Positions 14,221-22,135 of a DNA stretch of 26,393 bases are shown here, piece after piece (position 1 is the first letter of the stretch; every line of letters starts with the position of its first letter). The DNA lies in contig CAWVUB010000019.1 of assembly GCA_963933065.1 (NCBI GenBank), forward strand, positions 1 through 26,393, written 5' to 3'. The DNA is from UBA9410 sp963933065. GTDB lineage: Bacteria > Actinomycetota > Acidimicrobiia > Acidimicrobiales > MedAcidi-G1. The position numbers and the translations under genes are program-made. The notes beneath the pieces were generated by a model. That model did no database searches. It was given only the letters and a program-made list of their open reading frames with translations, and was not told where the DNA came from.

Positions 14221-17091
14221 ATGGGCGCCCTCCTCCCAGAATTGGTTGCTTCCCCAGTTGTACTGGCCGTTTGGACAACCCGCCAACTCTGGTTCGATGG
14301 CCTCGTCAACGGCATGGTGTTCGGCCTACTGGCCCTAGGTGTCGTCCTTATCTACCGCTCCACACGGGTCATCAATCTTGCTGTCGGAAACATGGGACTT
14401 CCCGCCTCAGGCCTGATGGGTGTCATGGTCATCAACTACGGCTACCCATACTGGCTAGCTCTAACAATTGCCCTACTGGTCGGGCTTCTGGTGGGCGCCA
14501 TTATTGAGAGAGCCATAATCCGCCGCCTCTTCGAAGCTCCTCGGGTAATCGTTCTGGTAGCAACCATCGGCGTGGCCCAACTAATGCAGGCCGTCCTCGC
14601 TTCATTTCCAGAAATAGAAAAAATGCGAGGACAGCGCTACCCGGTGCCACTTGGATTCCAGTGGAACGACGTCTTCGGACTACGGATTACCGGCCCAAAG
14701 ATCACTATTCTCATCTTGGTTCCCCTTTTGGCACTTGGCCTGTCTTTGTTTCTCAATCGAACAGTTTTTGGCCAAACAGTTCAGGCATCGGCATCTAATG
14801 CTGATCTAGCCCGTATGTCGGGTATCGATCCAAAGACAGTTCAACTCTTCGTGTGGACGGTGGCTGGACTGCTCTCAAGCGTTTCCCTGCTGCTGCTCTC
14901 AGGTAATCGAGGCTCCATCACCGGCATGGCCAATCTCGGGCCTAACACCATGTCAAGGGCTCTTGTAGCTGCAGTTATCGCAGGCATGGTCTCATTTCCA
15001 CGGGCTCTAATCGCCGGGCTCTTCATTGGCGTAGCCCAAGCCCACGTCCAATTCATATTCCTAGAACAGGGAGGATTGATCGACTTCATCCTGTTCCTTG
15101 TGGTAGCCGTAGCCATAGCCTTCCAAAGTCGCGGCGCTTCCGACAACGAAGGATCATTCTCTTTCTCAGCCCGCTGGCGACCTATCCCTGAACGACTCCG
15201 CCAAATCTGGTGGGTCCGACATATATCAACTATCGCAATAGGTCTGCTGCTAGCTGTCGCCATAGTTCTCCCATTAATAGTGAGTCGACCATCTCGCCAC
15301 CTGCTCTATGCCAGCATCTTGGCTTTTGCCATCTGTGCCGTGTCCATGACCATCGTCACCGGCTGGGCCGGCCAACTCTCGCTCGGACAAATGACTTTCG
15401 CTGGTATCGGTGCACTCATTGCTGCTGGATTGAACCGTGGTCTTGAGGTTGGCATCGGTCTCGGGGACTGGCACTTGCTCTCAATAAACTTGCCTACCGT
15501 TCCCTACCTGATCTCAATGCTGCTGGCTTCACTGGTAGCCGCTGCAGCAGCCGCTGTCATCGGACTGGGTGCACTCCGCGTTAAGGGCCTGTTGCTCGCC
15601 GTAACAACGTTCGCGTTTGCCTTGGCTGCCCAGCAGTACCTGTTTCGGCGCCCAGCTTTCAACGGTGGCTTTACCCAAAGCATTCCATTCCGACGAGGCA
15701 ACCTCGGCCCGATCAGTCTGACCAGCCAACGCTCCTACTACTACCTATGCCTCGCGGCTCTAATCGTGGTACTGATAATCGTTCGAACCCTGCGGGCCAG
15801 CGGTATCGGACGATCCATCATCGGAGTCCGGGAAAACGAATACACAGCAGCTGCCTACACGGTTGGCCCTTCACGCACGAAACTGATGGCGTTTGCCTTG
15901 GCTGGTGGCATCGCAGGTCTAGGTGGCGCTCTGCTGGGTGGCCTAGTCCAGAACATTCCCTACACCGATCGACTATTCCAAATTGGAGATTCGCTACGCC
16001 TGGTGTCGATCGTCGTCATCGGTGGACTGGGCACCCTCATGGGTCCCGTTATCGGCGCTATGTGGGTAGTTGGCCTACCCGCCTTCTGGCCCGACAACGA
16101 CCTTGTTCCACTATTTACATCCAGTGTCGGCCTGCTGATACTGCTTCTCTACTTCCCTGGTGGCCTCATACAAATTGCCTACGGGGCACGAAATGCCGTA
16201 CTTCGTATCGCCGAGACTCGGTTGGAGCAATCCTCAACGAAACGAACAGTTGCAGCACCAGCAACACCACTTGGTAGTCAAAGTAAGCACCAACCAACAA
16301 CAGATCCGGCAATAGCGGTGACGCAGGTATCAGTGACTTTCGGTGGCCTACGGGCTGTCGACAAGGTAACCATGGTCGCCCACCCTGGAGAGGTAGTCGG
16401 CCTTATTGGCACAAACGGTGCCGGTAAGTCGACACTAATGAACGCAATCGGCGGCTTTGCTTCATCTGAGGGCACTATCGAACTTCTTGGCCGGGATGTG
16501 TCAAATATGAACTCTGCTAACAGAGCCCGACTGGGCCTTGGACGGACATTTCAAGCCGCCCGACTGTTCCCAGACCTCACAGTTCGCGAAACCGTGCAAG
16601 TGGCCCTTGAAGCCCGCTACCGCACCAGTCTGCTCCCAACCGTCTTGTACCTTCCATCCGCTACTAGATCCGAGCGTTCCAAGCGGTCTGATGCTGACGA
16701 CCTAATTGGATTTCTCGGCCTCGGGGACTACGCAGATGCTTTCGTAGCTGACCTTTCAACTGGTACACGTCGTATTGTGGAGTTGGCTGGCCTTTTGGCC
16801 CTCGACGCCCGGGTCCTCTGTCTCGATGAGCCAACCGCTGGTATCGCTCAGCGCGAGACTGAGGCATTTGGACCACTACTCAAACAAATTCAATACGAGC
16901 TAGGCGCCACGATGGTTGTAATCGAGCATGACATGCCGATGATCATGGCCCTCTCGGACCGGGTCTACTGTCTAGAGGCTGGACAAATCATTGCTGAAGG
17001 CAGCCCGAAAGATGTTCGAAGTGACCCGAACGTCATAGCCAGTTATCTAGGCACTGATAAACGAGCGATTGACCGTTCGAACTCGCAGTGA
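14221..17091 (+). CDS. Fused LivH-LivM-LivG ABC transporter protein
   Basis: The ATG at 14221 has GGGAG 5 bases upstream and follows the previous stop by one base; ATGs at 14206 and 14209 are weaker options. The 956-residue product joins three parts. A LivH-type permease (about 20-304) has the family phrase LVNGMVFGLLALGVVLIYRS. A LivM-type permease (about 335-664) has VTGWAGQLSLGQMTFAGIGA and the ENEYTAAAYTVG coupling-type helix. A LivG-type ATPase (about 696-956) has GTNGAGKS (730-737) and LCLDEP (D869/E870). The signature reads LSTGT (845-849) instead of LSGGQ. With the LivF half of the preceding protein this completes a branched-chain-amino-acid-type importer. No binding protein gene is in the window, so the cargo is open. 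Confidence 0.93.
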   Translation: MGALLPELVASPVVLAVWTTRQLWFDGLVNGMVFGLLALGVVLIYRSTRVINLAVGNMGLPASGLMGVMVINYGYPYWLALTIALLVGLLVGAIIERAIIRRLFEAPRVIVLVATIGVAQLMQAVLASFPEIEKMRGQRYPVPLGFQWNDVFGLRITGPKITILILVPLLALGLSLFLNRTVFGQTVQASASNADLARMSGIDPKTVQLFVWTVAGLLSSVSLLLLSGNRGSITGMANLGPNTMSRALVAAVIAGMVSFPRALIAGLFIGVAQAHVQFIFLEQGGLIDFILFLVVAVAIAFQSRGASDNEGSFSFSARWRPIPERLRQIWWVRHISTIAIGLLLAVAIVLPLIVSRPSRHLLYASILAFAICAVSMTIVTGWAGQLSLGQMTFAGIGALIAAGLNRGLEVGIGLGDWHLLSINLPTVPYLISMLLASLVAAAAAAVIGLGALRVKGLLLAVTTFAFALAAQQYLFRRPAFNGGFTQSIPFRRGNLGPISLTSQRSYYYLCLAALIVVLIIVRTLRASGIGRSIIGVRENEYTAAAYTVGPSRTKLMAFALAGGIAGLGGALLGGLVQNIPYTDRLFQIGDSLRLVSIVVIGGLGTLMGPVIGAMWVVGLPAFWPDNDLVPLFTSSVGLLILLLYFPGGLIQIAYGARNAVLRIAETRLEQSSTKRTVAAPATPLGSQSKHQPTTDPAIAVTQVSVTFGGLRAVDKVTMVAHPGEVVGLIGTNGAGKSTLMNAIGGFASSEGTIELLGRDVSNMNSANRARLGLGRTFQAARLFPDLTVRETVQVALEARYRTSLLPTVLYLPSATRSERSKRSDADDLIGFLGLGDYADAFVADLSTGTRRIVELAGLLALDARVLCLDEPTAGIAQRETEAFGPLLKQIQYELGATMVVIEHDMPMIMALSDRVYCLEAGQIIAEGSPKDVRSDPNVIASYLGTDKRAIDRSNSQ

Positions 17092-18204
17092 CTATTCGTC
17101 GCCGTCACTGCCTGAACGGTTCTCCAAAAGATCATCTCGGATCTTCGATGTCGGACCAGTTGGTGAGGAGCGTTCGGATACCTGATTAACCCAGACAGTC
17201 CGCTGAGGGAAAGGAATCTCGATGCCGTTGATATCGAAGGCCTTCTTAAGACGACCGCGAATTAGACGCCCGGTCGCCCACTGCTCACCTGGCTCGGTCT
17301 TGACGGCCAGTCGAATCGAAATGGCGTCGGCACCGAAGTTCTGCACACCCCAGATTTCTGGCTCTTCAATGATGGTCGACGATTCGAGTTGCTCACGCCA
17401 AACACCATCAGCCACCTCCTTGATAACACTGGCTGCTAGATCAATGTCGGTGTCGTAAGCCACGTCGACGTCGAGCACCGTCCTGGCCCACAACTGCGAC
17501 GAGTTGCCAACCCGACGAATCTCGCCGTTGGGTACAACCCAAAGCGCCCCATGCACGTCACGAAGCACAGTGGTCCGCAAGGTGACCCTCTCAACAGTGC
17601 CCGAGGCAGCACCAACGTCGACATAGTCACCGACGCCGTACTGGTCCTCGATAATGATGAAAATTCCAGCAATGAAGTCAGCCACCAGCGACTGGGCGCC
17701 AAAGCCGATTGCCAGACCAACGATCCCGGCGCCCGCGATCAATGGGCCCAAGTCAAGACCAAGTTCTCCAAGGGCAACCATGAACGCTAGGGCATACACC
17801 GAAAAGCCAGCAAGACTACGAAGCACTGCCCCGAGTGTCATAGCGCGCTGGCGCGAGCGTTCAGCCTGCTCATGGATCTTGGTCAACTTTCCTTTAGCCC
17901 GTCGCCCCAGGCGGGTAAGTGTGGCTGACGCCGAGTCCTCCGCCTTGGTCTCTTCCTGAGTCCGAGTCTCAACTAGACGGTTGACCATCTGGTCTATAGC
18001 CCGCTTGACCAAACGGTTCACTATCAATGCTCCAACCAAAATCACCACGACTTTCAATGGCCGTTCAATAAGCCAATCGACCAGCGAAGCAAGTGCCTGA
18101 TTGTCGGTGGCATCCAAGACCCATTCACAGGCATACCCCGGATCAATGCCACAAGCGTCAACTAACTCCTGATCCAATGCCACAGTCATACCCGTTTCAG
18201 CCAT
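17092..18204 (-). CDS. MscS-family mechanosensitive ion channel
   Basis: I place the start at the ATG at 18204, which has GGAGGT 7 bases upstream; a TTG at 18219 and an ATG at 18210 lie too close to that site. The 370-residue product has a hydrophobic helix at about 50-66, a charged stretch, a second at 126-147, and the conserved pore region GAGIVGLAIGFGAQSLVADF (about 157-177), followed by IIEDQYGVGDYVDVG and TVERVTLRTTVLRD of the MscS beta domain. Such channels open under membrane tension and release solutes during osmotic downshock. Its stop codon abuts, base to base, that of the convergent transporter gene, leaving no terminator space between them. Confidence 0.93.
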   Translation of the reverse strand: MAETGMTVALDQELVDACGIDPGYACEWVLDATDNQALASLVDWLIERPLKVVVILVGALIVNRLVKRAIDQMVNRLVETRTQEETKAEDSASATLTRLGRRAKGKLTKIHEQAERSRQRAMTLGAVLRSLAGFSVYALAFMVALGELGLDLGPLIAGAGIVGLAIGFGAQSLVADFIAGIFIIIEDQYGVGDYVDVGAASGTVERVTLRTTVLRDVHGALWVVPNGEIRRVGNSSQLWARTVLDVDVAYDTDIDLAASVIKEVADGVWREQLESSTIIEEPEIWGVQNFGADAISIRLAVKTEPGEQWATGRLIRGRLKKAFDINGIEIPFPQRTVWVNQVSERSSPTGPTSKIRDDLLENRSGSDGDE

Positions 18205-18279
18205 CACCATTACCTCCAACCCGGACGGTAGTGGAACGAACAGCCAACTGACTGGTGCGGCTTGTCTAAAACTGCCTAA

Positions 18280-18564
18280 TCAGCCAGCGAGAGTGGCCAC
18301 GGCCCATAACGACGCTGCCACGCCGAGTGCGATATAAATCAAACTTCGCCACAATGGTGCCCGCTCTAAATCACCTTCGTCGTGTCTATTGGGCGGGCGA
18401 ACCAAAGCCATTGCATTGCCGGCTGCCATCGCTCCACCAAGGGCTAGCAAAAGCCAACTGAGCAGATCCTCACCTAGAAACAACCTGTCAGCCCACCCGA
18501 GCCATGTTTGCAAACCGAGTGTGCTTGGGTAGCCAGGCCAACCGGGTGGTGCCAGTAGGTCCAT
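18280..18564 (-). CDS. Small membrane protein overlapping the end of dnaB
   Basis: This 94-residue product has two clear hydrophobic stretches, LLSWLLLALGGAMAAGNAMALV (about 34-55) and SLIYIALGVAASLWAVATL (about 74-92), joined by a charged loop (RPPNRHDEGDLERAP), as expected for a two-helix membrane protein with a short N-terminal part. The ATG at 18564 lies inside dnaB in another frame, giving a 77-bp overlap, and has no good ribosome binding site. A TTG at 18483 just after the dnaB stop would give a 67-residue version that keeps both helices. I do not recognise a family. The membrane pattern and position make a real gene likely. Confidence 0.6.
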   Translation of the reverse strand: MDLLAPPGWPGYPSTLGLQTWLGWADRLFLGEDLLSWLLLALGGAMAAGNAMALVRPPNRHDEGDLERAPLWRSLIYIALGVAASLWAVATLAG

Positions 18565-20005
18565 TGCGGTGCTTAGAAATAATTACCTCGGACATTCCTA
18601 AGTCAGCCGTTTCGACGTTGTAAACCTCATCGCGGTACAGAAAGATTACTACGTCAGCATCCTGTTCTATGGAGCCTGACTCTCGTAGGTCAGCCAACAT
18701 CGGACGCTTGTCCTGTCGGGACTCGAGGCCACGGGAAAGCTGAGAAAGACCTATCACTGGGCACTGCAACTCACGAGCCAAGATCTTGAGGCCTCGGCTT
18801 ATTTCAGCAACTTCAACTTGGCGGCTCTCAGCAGCCGATCGTCCAGTCATTAGTTGGATGTAGTCGACGATTACCACACCCAACTTGCCCTCACGGCTCT
18901 TAAGTCGCCGTGCTTTAGCCCGAATCTCCATAACTGAAATACTGGGGTTGTCGTCAACCCAGATTTTGGAATCCGCTAGGTGGCCAGAAACCTTATTGAT
19001 CTTTGTCCAGTCTGCTGGATCTAACGCACCATTACGAATCTTGGTGGCGTCAACTCGAGCCTCCGAACAGAGAATCCGCTGAGTGACCTCTAGTTGGCTC
19101 ATCTCAAGGGAGAACACCACGGCCGGAAGGTTCTCGCGAATTCCAATGTGGGCTGCGATGCCAAGAGCAAAAGACGTTTTACCCATGGCGGGTCGTGCCC
19201 CCACGATAATCAATGCTTCGTCCTGAAGGCCGGACAACATCTGGTCGAGGTCGGCGTAGCCACAAGGAGTGCCAGTCATATCGTCGCCCCGCTCGTACAA
19301 ATCCTCCAATTTGTCAAGGTTCGCACTTATGAGTTGCTGCATCTTGGCCATCGAGTCAGTAACACGACCCTGACCCACCTGAAACACCAGGTTCTCGGCC
19401 GCGTCGACCGCCTTGATGACATCGTCTGGGCGGCCATACCCAATCTCAGAGATCTCGTTTGCAGCACCAATTAGACCCCGGAGGGTAGCGTTTTCCTGAA
19501 TAATCTGGGCGTACTTAGAAGCACTCGAGGTGGCCGGGGTGGATGCCTGGAGTTCTAGCAGCAGCCCGGGGCCACCAATCTGATCAAGCAATCCCGCTCG
19601 GACAAGCGCTTCTGCCACCGTGACTGGGTCAGCTGGCTCGCCTGAGGAGTAGAGGCCACAGATGGCCTCAAAAACATGAGCGTAAGAGGGCTTGTAGAAG
19701 TGCTCTGTGGCAACCACCTCAAGTGCATCAGCAATTGCATCACGCGACAAGAGCATGGCGCCCAACAACGAAGCCTCGGCGTCAAGGTTGTGTGGCGGCA
19801 CACGAGACGCCAACGACCCACTCATAGGACGGGCTTGGCTGCCACGGGTTCGGCCACCGGTCGATAAACCGGAGGCCGACTCCCTGCGCAAGAGTTCATC
19901 TTCCGCTGGTGGTTCGACAGGCAAAGGCTCATCAAAATCCGACGGTTCAACTGACAGCGTCTCAACCGAAACCACGTCCGAAGATTCGCCTGCCATAGCG
20001 TTCAC
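18488..20005 (-). CDS. dnaB: Replicative DNA helicase DnaB
   Basis: The 505-residue protein is the hexameric helicase that unwinds DNA at the replication fork. After about 67 residues of low-complexity, acidic and Ser/Gly-rich leader, the standard N-domain begins at RVPPHNLDAEASLLGAML. The RecA-like domain has GARPAMGKT (Walker A, 269-277), FSLEMS, VVIVDYIQLM (Walker B, D381) and the C-terminal KHRNGPTGT. No intein interrupts it, unlike some mycobacterial DnaBs. The GTG at 20005 has AGGA 5-6 bases upstream; an in-frame ATG lies three codons later. The N-terminal leader is longer than in most family members. The gene follows rplI in the same direction, the usual bacterial order, with a 196-bp gap. 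Confidence 0.97.
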   Translation of the reverse strand: MNAMAGESSDVVSVETLSVEPSDFDEPLPVEPPAEDELLRRESASGLSTGGRTRGSQARPMSGSLASRVPPHNLDAEASLLGAMLLSRDAIADALEVVATEHFYKPSYAHVFEAICGLYSSGEPADPVTVAEALVRAGLLDQIGGPGLLLELQASTPATSSASKYAQIIQENATLRGLIGAANEISEIGYGRPDDVIKAVDAAENLVFQVGQGRVTDSMAKMQQLISANLDKLEDLYERGDDMTGTPCGYADLDQMLSGLQDEALIIVGARPAMGKTSFALGIAAHIGIRENLPAVVFSLEMSQLEVTQRILCSEARVDATKIRNGALDPADWTKINKVSGHLADSKIWVDDNPSISVMEIRAKARRLKSREGKLGVVIVDYIQLMTGRSAAESRQVEVAEISRGLKILARELQCPVIGLSQLSRGLESRQDKRPMLADLRESGSIEQDADVVIFLYRDEVYNVETADLGMSEVIISKHRNGPTGTTRLAWLPKHTRFANMARVG

Positions 20006-20021
20006 AATGTTCCTGTGATCA

Positions 20022-20042
20022 TTACCCCACCCATAGGGGTAA
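20022..20042 (-). promoter_or_regulatory. Hairpin in the dnaB leader
   Basis: TTACCCC and GGGGTAA form a perfect 7-bp stem with a 7-base loop, ending about 17 bases before the dnaB start on the transcribed side. There is no T-tract, so it does not look like an intrinsic terminator. It could shape access to the weak ribosome binding site of dnaB. Confidence 0.4.
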
Positions 20043-20059
20043 GCATGCCTTCAAATGCC

Positions 20060-20144
20060 TGTGGGGAACCAGAAGGAAAAACCCCAAACTTCTCCCCATC
20101 TACCCACCGGCGACCGTGGAAAACCTTGTCTGGGCTGTGGACGA
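20060..20144. promoter_or_regulatory. Cluster of DnaA-box-like words upstream of dnaB
   Basis: Three words in one orientation resemble the actinobacterial DnaA box TGTGGACAA: TGTGGACGA (20136-20144, one mismatch), CGTGGAAAA (20115-20123, two) and TGTGGGGAA (20060-20068, two). Only the first is close. They may let DnaA influence dnaB expression, or be chance in a region rich in such words. This is not an origin by itself. Confidence 0.25.
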
Positions 20145-20201
20145 ACGTTCGACTGATCCCAACCCCGTGCAGGACCAATCGACGTTCATCAAACAAGAAA
20201 C

Positions 20202-20648
20202 TTAGGCCTCAGGCTGAACCTCGACAGTAACTGGAACGGCCACATCGCTATGAAGTTCGATGGTGAACTCATGCGAGCCCACCTCTTTGATTACCTCACC
20301 GACAACCTGCCTACGATTGACCTCGAGCCCAACTTGAGCAGTCAAGGTTGCAGCCACCTCGGCCGAACCAACCGAACCAAACAATCGGCCTTCATCAGAT
20401 GCCTTAGCAGTTATCTGAACAACCAAGCCAGCGATACGAGCCGCTGTTGTCTCGGCCTCAGCGCGGTCAGTCGCCGCCTTCAATGCTCGCTTTCGCTGCA
20501 TCGCCTCAGCCTGTGCTGTCACACCGGTCGCCGCCTCGATGGCCAAACCTTTGGGAACCAAATAATTGCGGGCATATCCCCTAGCTACCTCGACAATGTC
20601 GCCCGTCCGGCCTAAGCCGTCTACATCGGAACGAAGCAAAAGTTTCAC
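20202..20648 (-). CDS. rplI: 50S ribosomal protein L9
   Basis: The 148-residue product has the L9 layout. The N-terminal 23S-binding domain, MKLLLRSDVDGLGRTGDIVEV, is followed by RGYARNYLVPKGLA (a family signature). A long charged connecting helix and a C-terminal domain with DEGRLFGSVGSAEVA come next. Length is normal. The start is a GTG that overlaps the rpsR stop by four bases (GTGA), so translation is probably coupled to S18. It lies between rpsR and dnaB in the conserved order. Confidence 0.97.
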   Translation of the reverse strand: MKLLLRSDVDGLGRTGDIVEVARGYARNYLVPKGLAIEAATGVTAQAEAMQRKRALKAATDRAEAETTAARIAGLVVQITAKASDEGRLFGSVGSAEVAATLTAQVGLEVNRRQVVGEVIKEVGSHEFTIELHSDVAVPVTVEVQPEA

Positions 20649-21091
20649 AACCCCGCCTCCTCATCAACCGCGTCGACAGCACTAACTGAAATCAAGTCGT
20701 CAATCTCGCTAAAAGTATCTTCGCTCCCAACCTCTGCATCAGTACCTGGTGGCGGCGCCGACGGACGCGGTGGTGGTCCATCGGCTCGGGCAGGCCGATC
20801 ATCACTGCGTCGCTCGCGACGTTGCGTAGTAACACGGTTGGTGTAGGGAATCAAAGCCATCTCACGGGCGTTCTTAATTGCCCGAGCGACCTCGCGCTGC
20901 TGTTGTTCAGAATTACCAGTGACCCGTCGGGCTTTCATCTTCGACCGCTCAGATACAAACTTTCTAAGGAGCTCGGCGTCCTTGTAGTCGACATAGTCGA
21001 TCTTGCCGATCGTTAGCGCGCTGATCTTCTTCTTGCCTCGCCTGCCCGTCTCACGGGGCTTGGTACGGCGGGGAGGGGTACGACGTGCCAT
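20645..21091 (-). CDS. rpsR: 30S ribosomal protein S18 with C-terminal extension
   Basis: Residues 1 to about 88 are a normal S18: a basic N-terminus, ISALTIGKIDYVDYKDAELL, RRVTGNSEQQQREVARAIK and ALIPYTNR. S18 usually ends here, at about 75-90 residues. This protein continues for about 60 more. First comes a basic and Pro-rich stretch (RRERRSDDRPARADG, PPPRPSAPPPG), then an acidic tail rich in D, E and S ending DEEAGL. The frame is open and overlaps rplI by only four bases, so the extension is part of the gene and not a read-through artefact of the track. The ATG shares one base with the ssb stop (TAATG). The tail's function is unknown; it may be disordered and surface exposed, as S18 sits on the 30S platform next to S6. 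Confidence 0.95.
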   Translation of the reverse strand: MARRTPPRRTKPRETGRRGKKKISALTIGKIDYVDYKDAELLRKFVSERSKMKARRVTGNSEQQQREVARAIKNAREMALIPYTNRVTTQRRERRSDDRPARADGPPPRPSAPPPGTDAEVGSEDTFSEIDDLISVSAVDAVDEEAGL

Positions 21092-21531
21092 TAGAAGGGC
21101 TCCTCATCCGTTGGGTAGTTTCCAGAAGCGGCTTGGCCACCTCCGCTTGGTGAAGCGGTCGATCCCCCGCCATCTCCACCCCGGAACTCATTACGGGTGA
21201 TCTCGGCTGTCGCCCACTTCAAACTTGGCGCGACGTCGTCGGCAACGATCTCCACCTTGGAGCGCCGATCACCGTCCTGGGTTTCCCAAGATCTCTGGTC
21301 AAGTCGGCCATAGACAACGACCCGTGAACCCTTGGTAATGGACTCAGCCACGTTCTCTGCAAGATTCCGCCAACAGGTGATGTCAAAAAAGGAGACAACT
21401 TCCTCATCATTTTGGCCCTTGCGGTTCCATGCCAGTCCAAAGTTCGTGACAGGGGCACCTCCGGGGGTAAAGCGAAGTTCCGGGTCACGGGTCACGTTGC
21501 CCACGACCGTAACGGTGTTATCAAATCCCAT
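21091..21531 (-). CDS. ssb: Single-stranded DNA-binding protein
   Basis: The 146-residue protein has an N-terminal OB fold (MGFDNTVTVVGNVTRDPELR, then FFDITCWRNLAENV and GSRVVVYGRLDQRSWETQDG), a Gly/Ser-rich linker, and the acidic tip DEEPF that docks partner proteins. It coats single-stranded DNA during replication and repair. It sits between rpsF (16-bp gap) and rpsR (1-base overlap), the standard bacterial order. This is the general, replicative copy by context. Confidence 0.97.
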   Translation of the reverse strand: MGFDNTVTVVGNVTRDPELRFTPGGAPVTNFGLAWNRKGQNDEEVVSFFDITCWRNLAENVAESITKGSRVVVYGRLDQRSWETQDGDRRSKVEIVADDVAPSLKWATAEITRNEFRGGDGGGSTASPSGGGQAASGNYPTDEEPF

Positions 21532-21547
21532 GTTTTTCCTCCAGTCC

Positions 21548-21904
21548 TCAACCGGCCTCAGCCGGCTCTACCTCACCTAGAAGTCCGCGACGCGCGACCT
21601 CATTATCAGGCAAGCGCATAATTTTATGACGAACCACTTCGCTGCGATCCGCTAGCCGAAGCATTCGACTAGTGGAGTCCAAATTGCCTGCATCGGTAAC
21701 CACGTTGAGGACCACGTAGACGCCCTCCCACTTATGGTTAATCCGATAGGCGAACCGCCGACGGCCCCAAGGTGCGGAATCCTGGAGAGAGGCAATACGT
21801 CCACCCTCAGATTCAATATTGCTAGTGACCTTCGACAGGCTGGCCGACACGGCCTCTTCATCGAGATCGCCGTCAAAGATAATCATGAGTTCGTAAGCCC
21901 GCAT
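21548..21904 (-). CDS. rpsF: 30S ribosomal protein S6
   Basis: I choose the ATG at 21904 (118 residues), giving MRAYELMIIFDGDL, as in other S6 proteins. A GTG three codons upstream lies only 2-3 bases after AGGAGGTGA and is too close to it. Family features are GRRRFAYRINHKWEGVYVV and a C-terminal RHKIMRL. S6 binds S18 on the 30S platform. It is the first gene of the rpsF-ssb-rpsR-rplI run, and its leader holds two hairpins (21932-21970) that may act in autoregulation. Confidence 0.97.
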   Translation of the reverse strand: MRAYELMIIFDGDLDEEAVSASLSKVTSNIESEGGRIASLQDSAPWGRRRFAYRINHKWEGVYVVLNVVTDAGNLDSTSRMLRLADRSEVVRHKIMRLPDNEVARRGLLGEVEPAEAG

Positions 21905-21931
21905 GACAGGCACTCACCTCCTCTGGTCTCA

Positions 21932-21970
21932 GGCATCGCCCTCGGCGTGCCCGGGGCCCCACGGTGGGGC
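21932..21970 (-). promoter_or_regulatory. Two hairpins in the rpsF leader (candidate S6:S18 element)
   Basis: Read on the rpsF strand, the leader first forms GCCCCA-CCG-TGGGGC (21956-21970), a perfect 6-bp stem with a CCG loop. A second hairpin follows (21932-21951): outer GGCA/TGCC and inner GCC/GGC stems with loop GAG and a small internal bulge. The second ends about 10 bases before the ribosome binding site. Bacterial rpsF leaders are known to carry an RNA bound by the S6:S18 pair in which a CCG triplet is important. Position and the CCG fit, but I cannot confirm the known fold. Confidence 0.35.
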
Positions 21971-22135
21971 AGGGGTAACGGGTTGTCAGAGCCATCTCAA
22001 ATACCGTAAAACCCGGCACCTAAGAAGGCGACTGCAGGCTACCGGCCCACGGTTTACATCCACACAAACACCATCGCAGATGCCTGTGACACTGCTAATA
22101 AAAGTCAACTCTTGAAAGCTTCGTAGAGAACCAAC

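Noticed and set aside
18488..20005. Intein in DnaB, as known in some mycobacteria.
   Set aside because: The protein has uninterrupted Walker A and B regions and no extra block.
20002..20196. A 64-codon minus-strand frame filling the rplI-dnaB gap and overlapping the dnaB start by three bases.
   Set aside because: No ribosome binding site or recognisable family pattern; it fills a likely leader, and homology is needed before calling it a gene.
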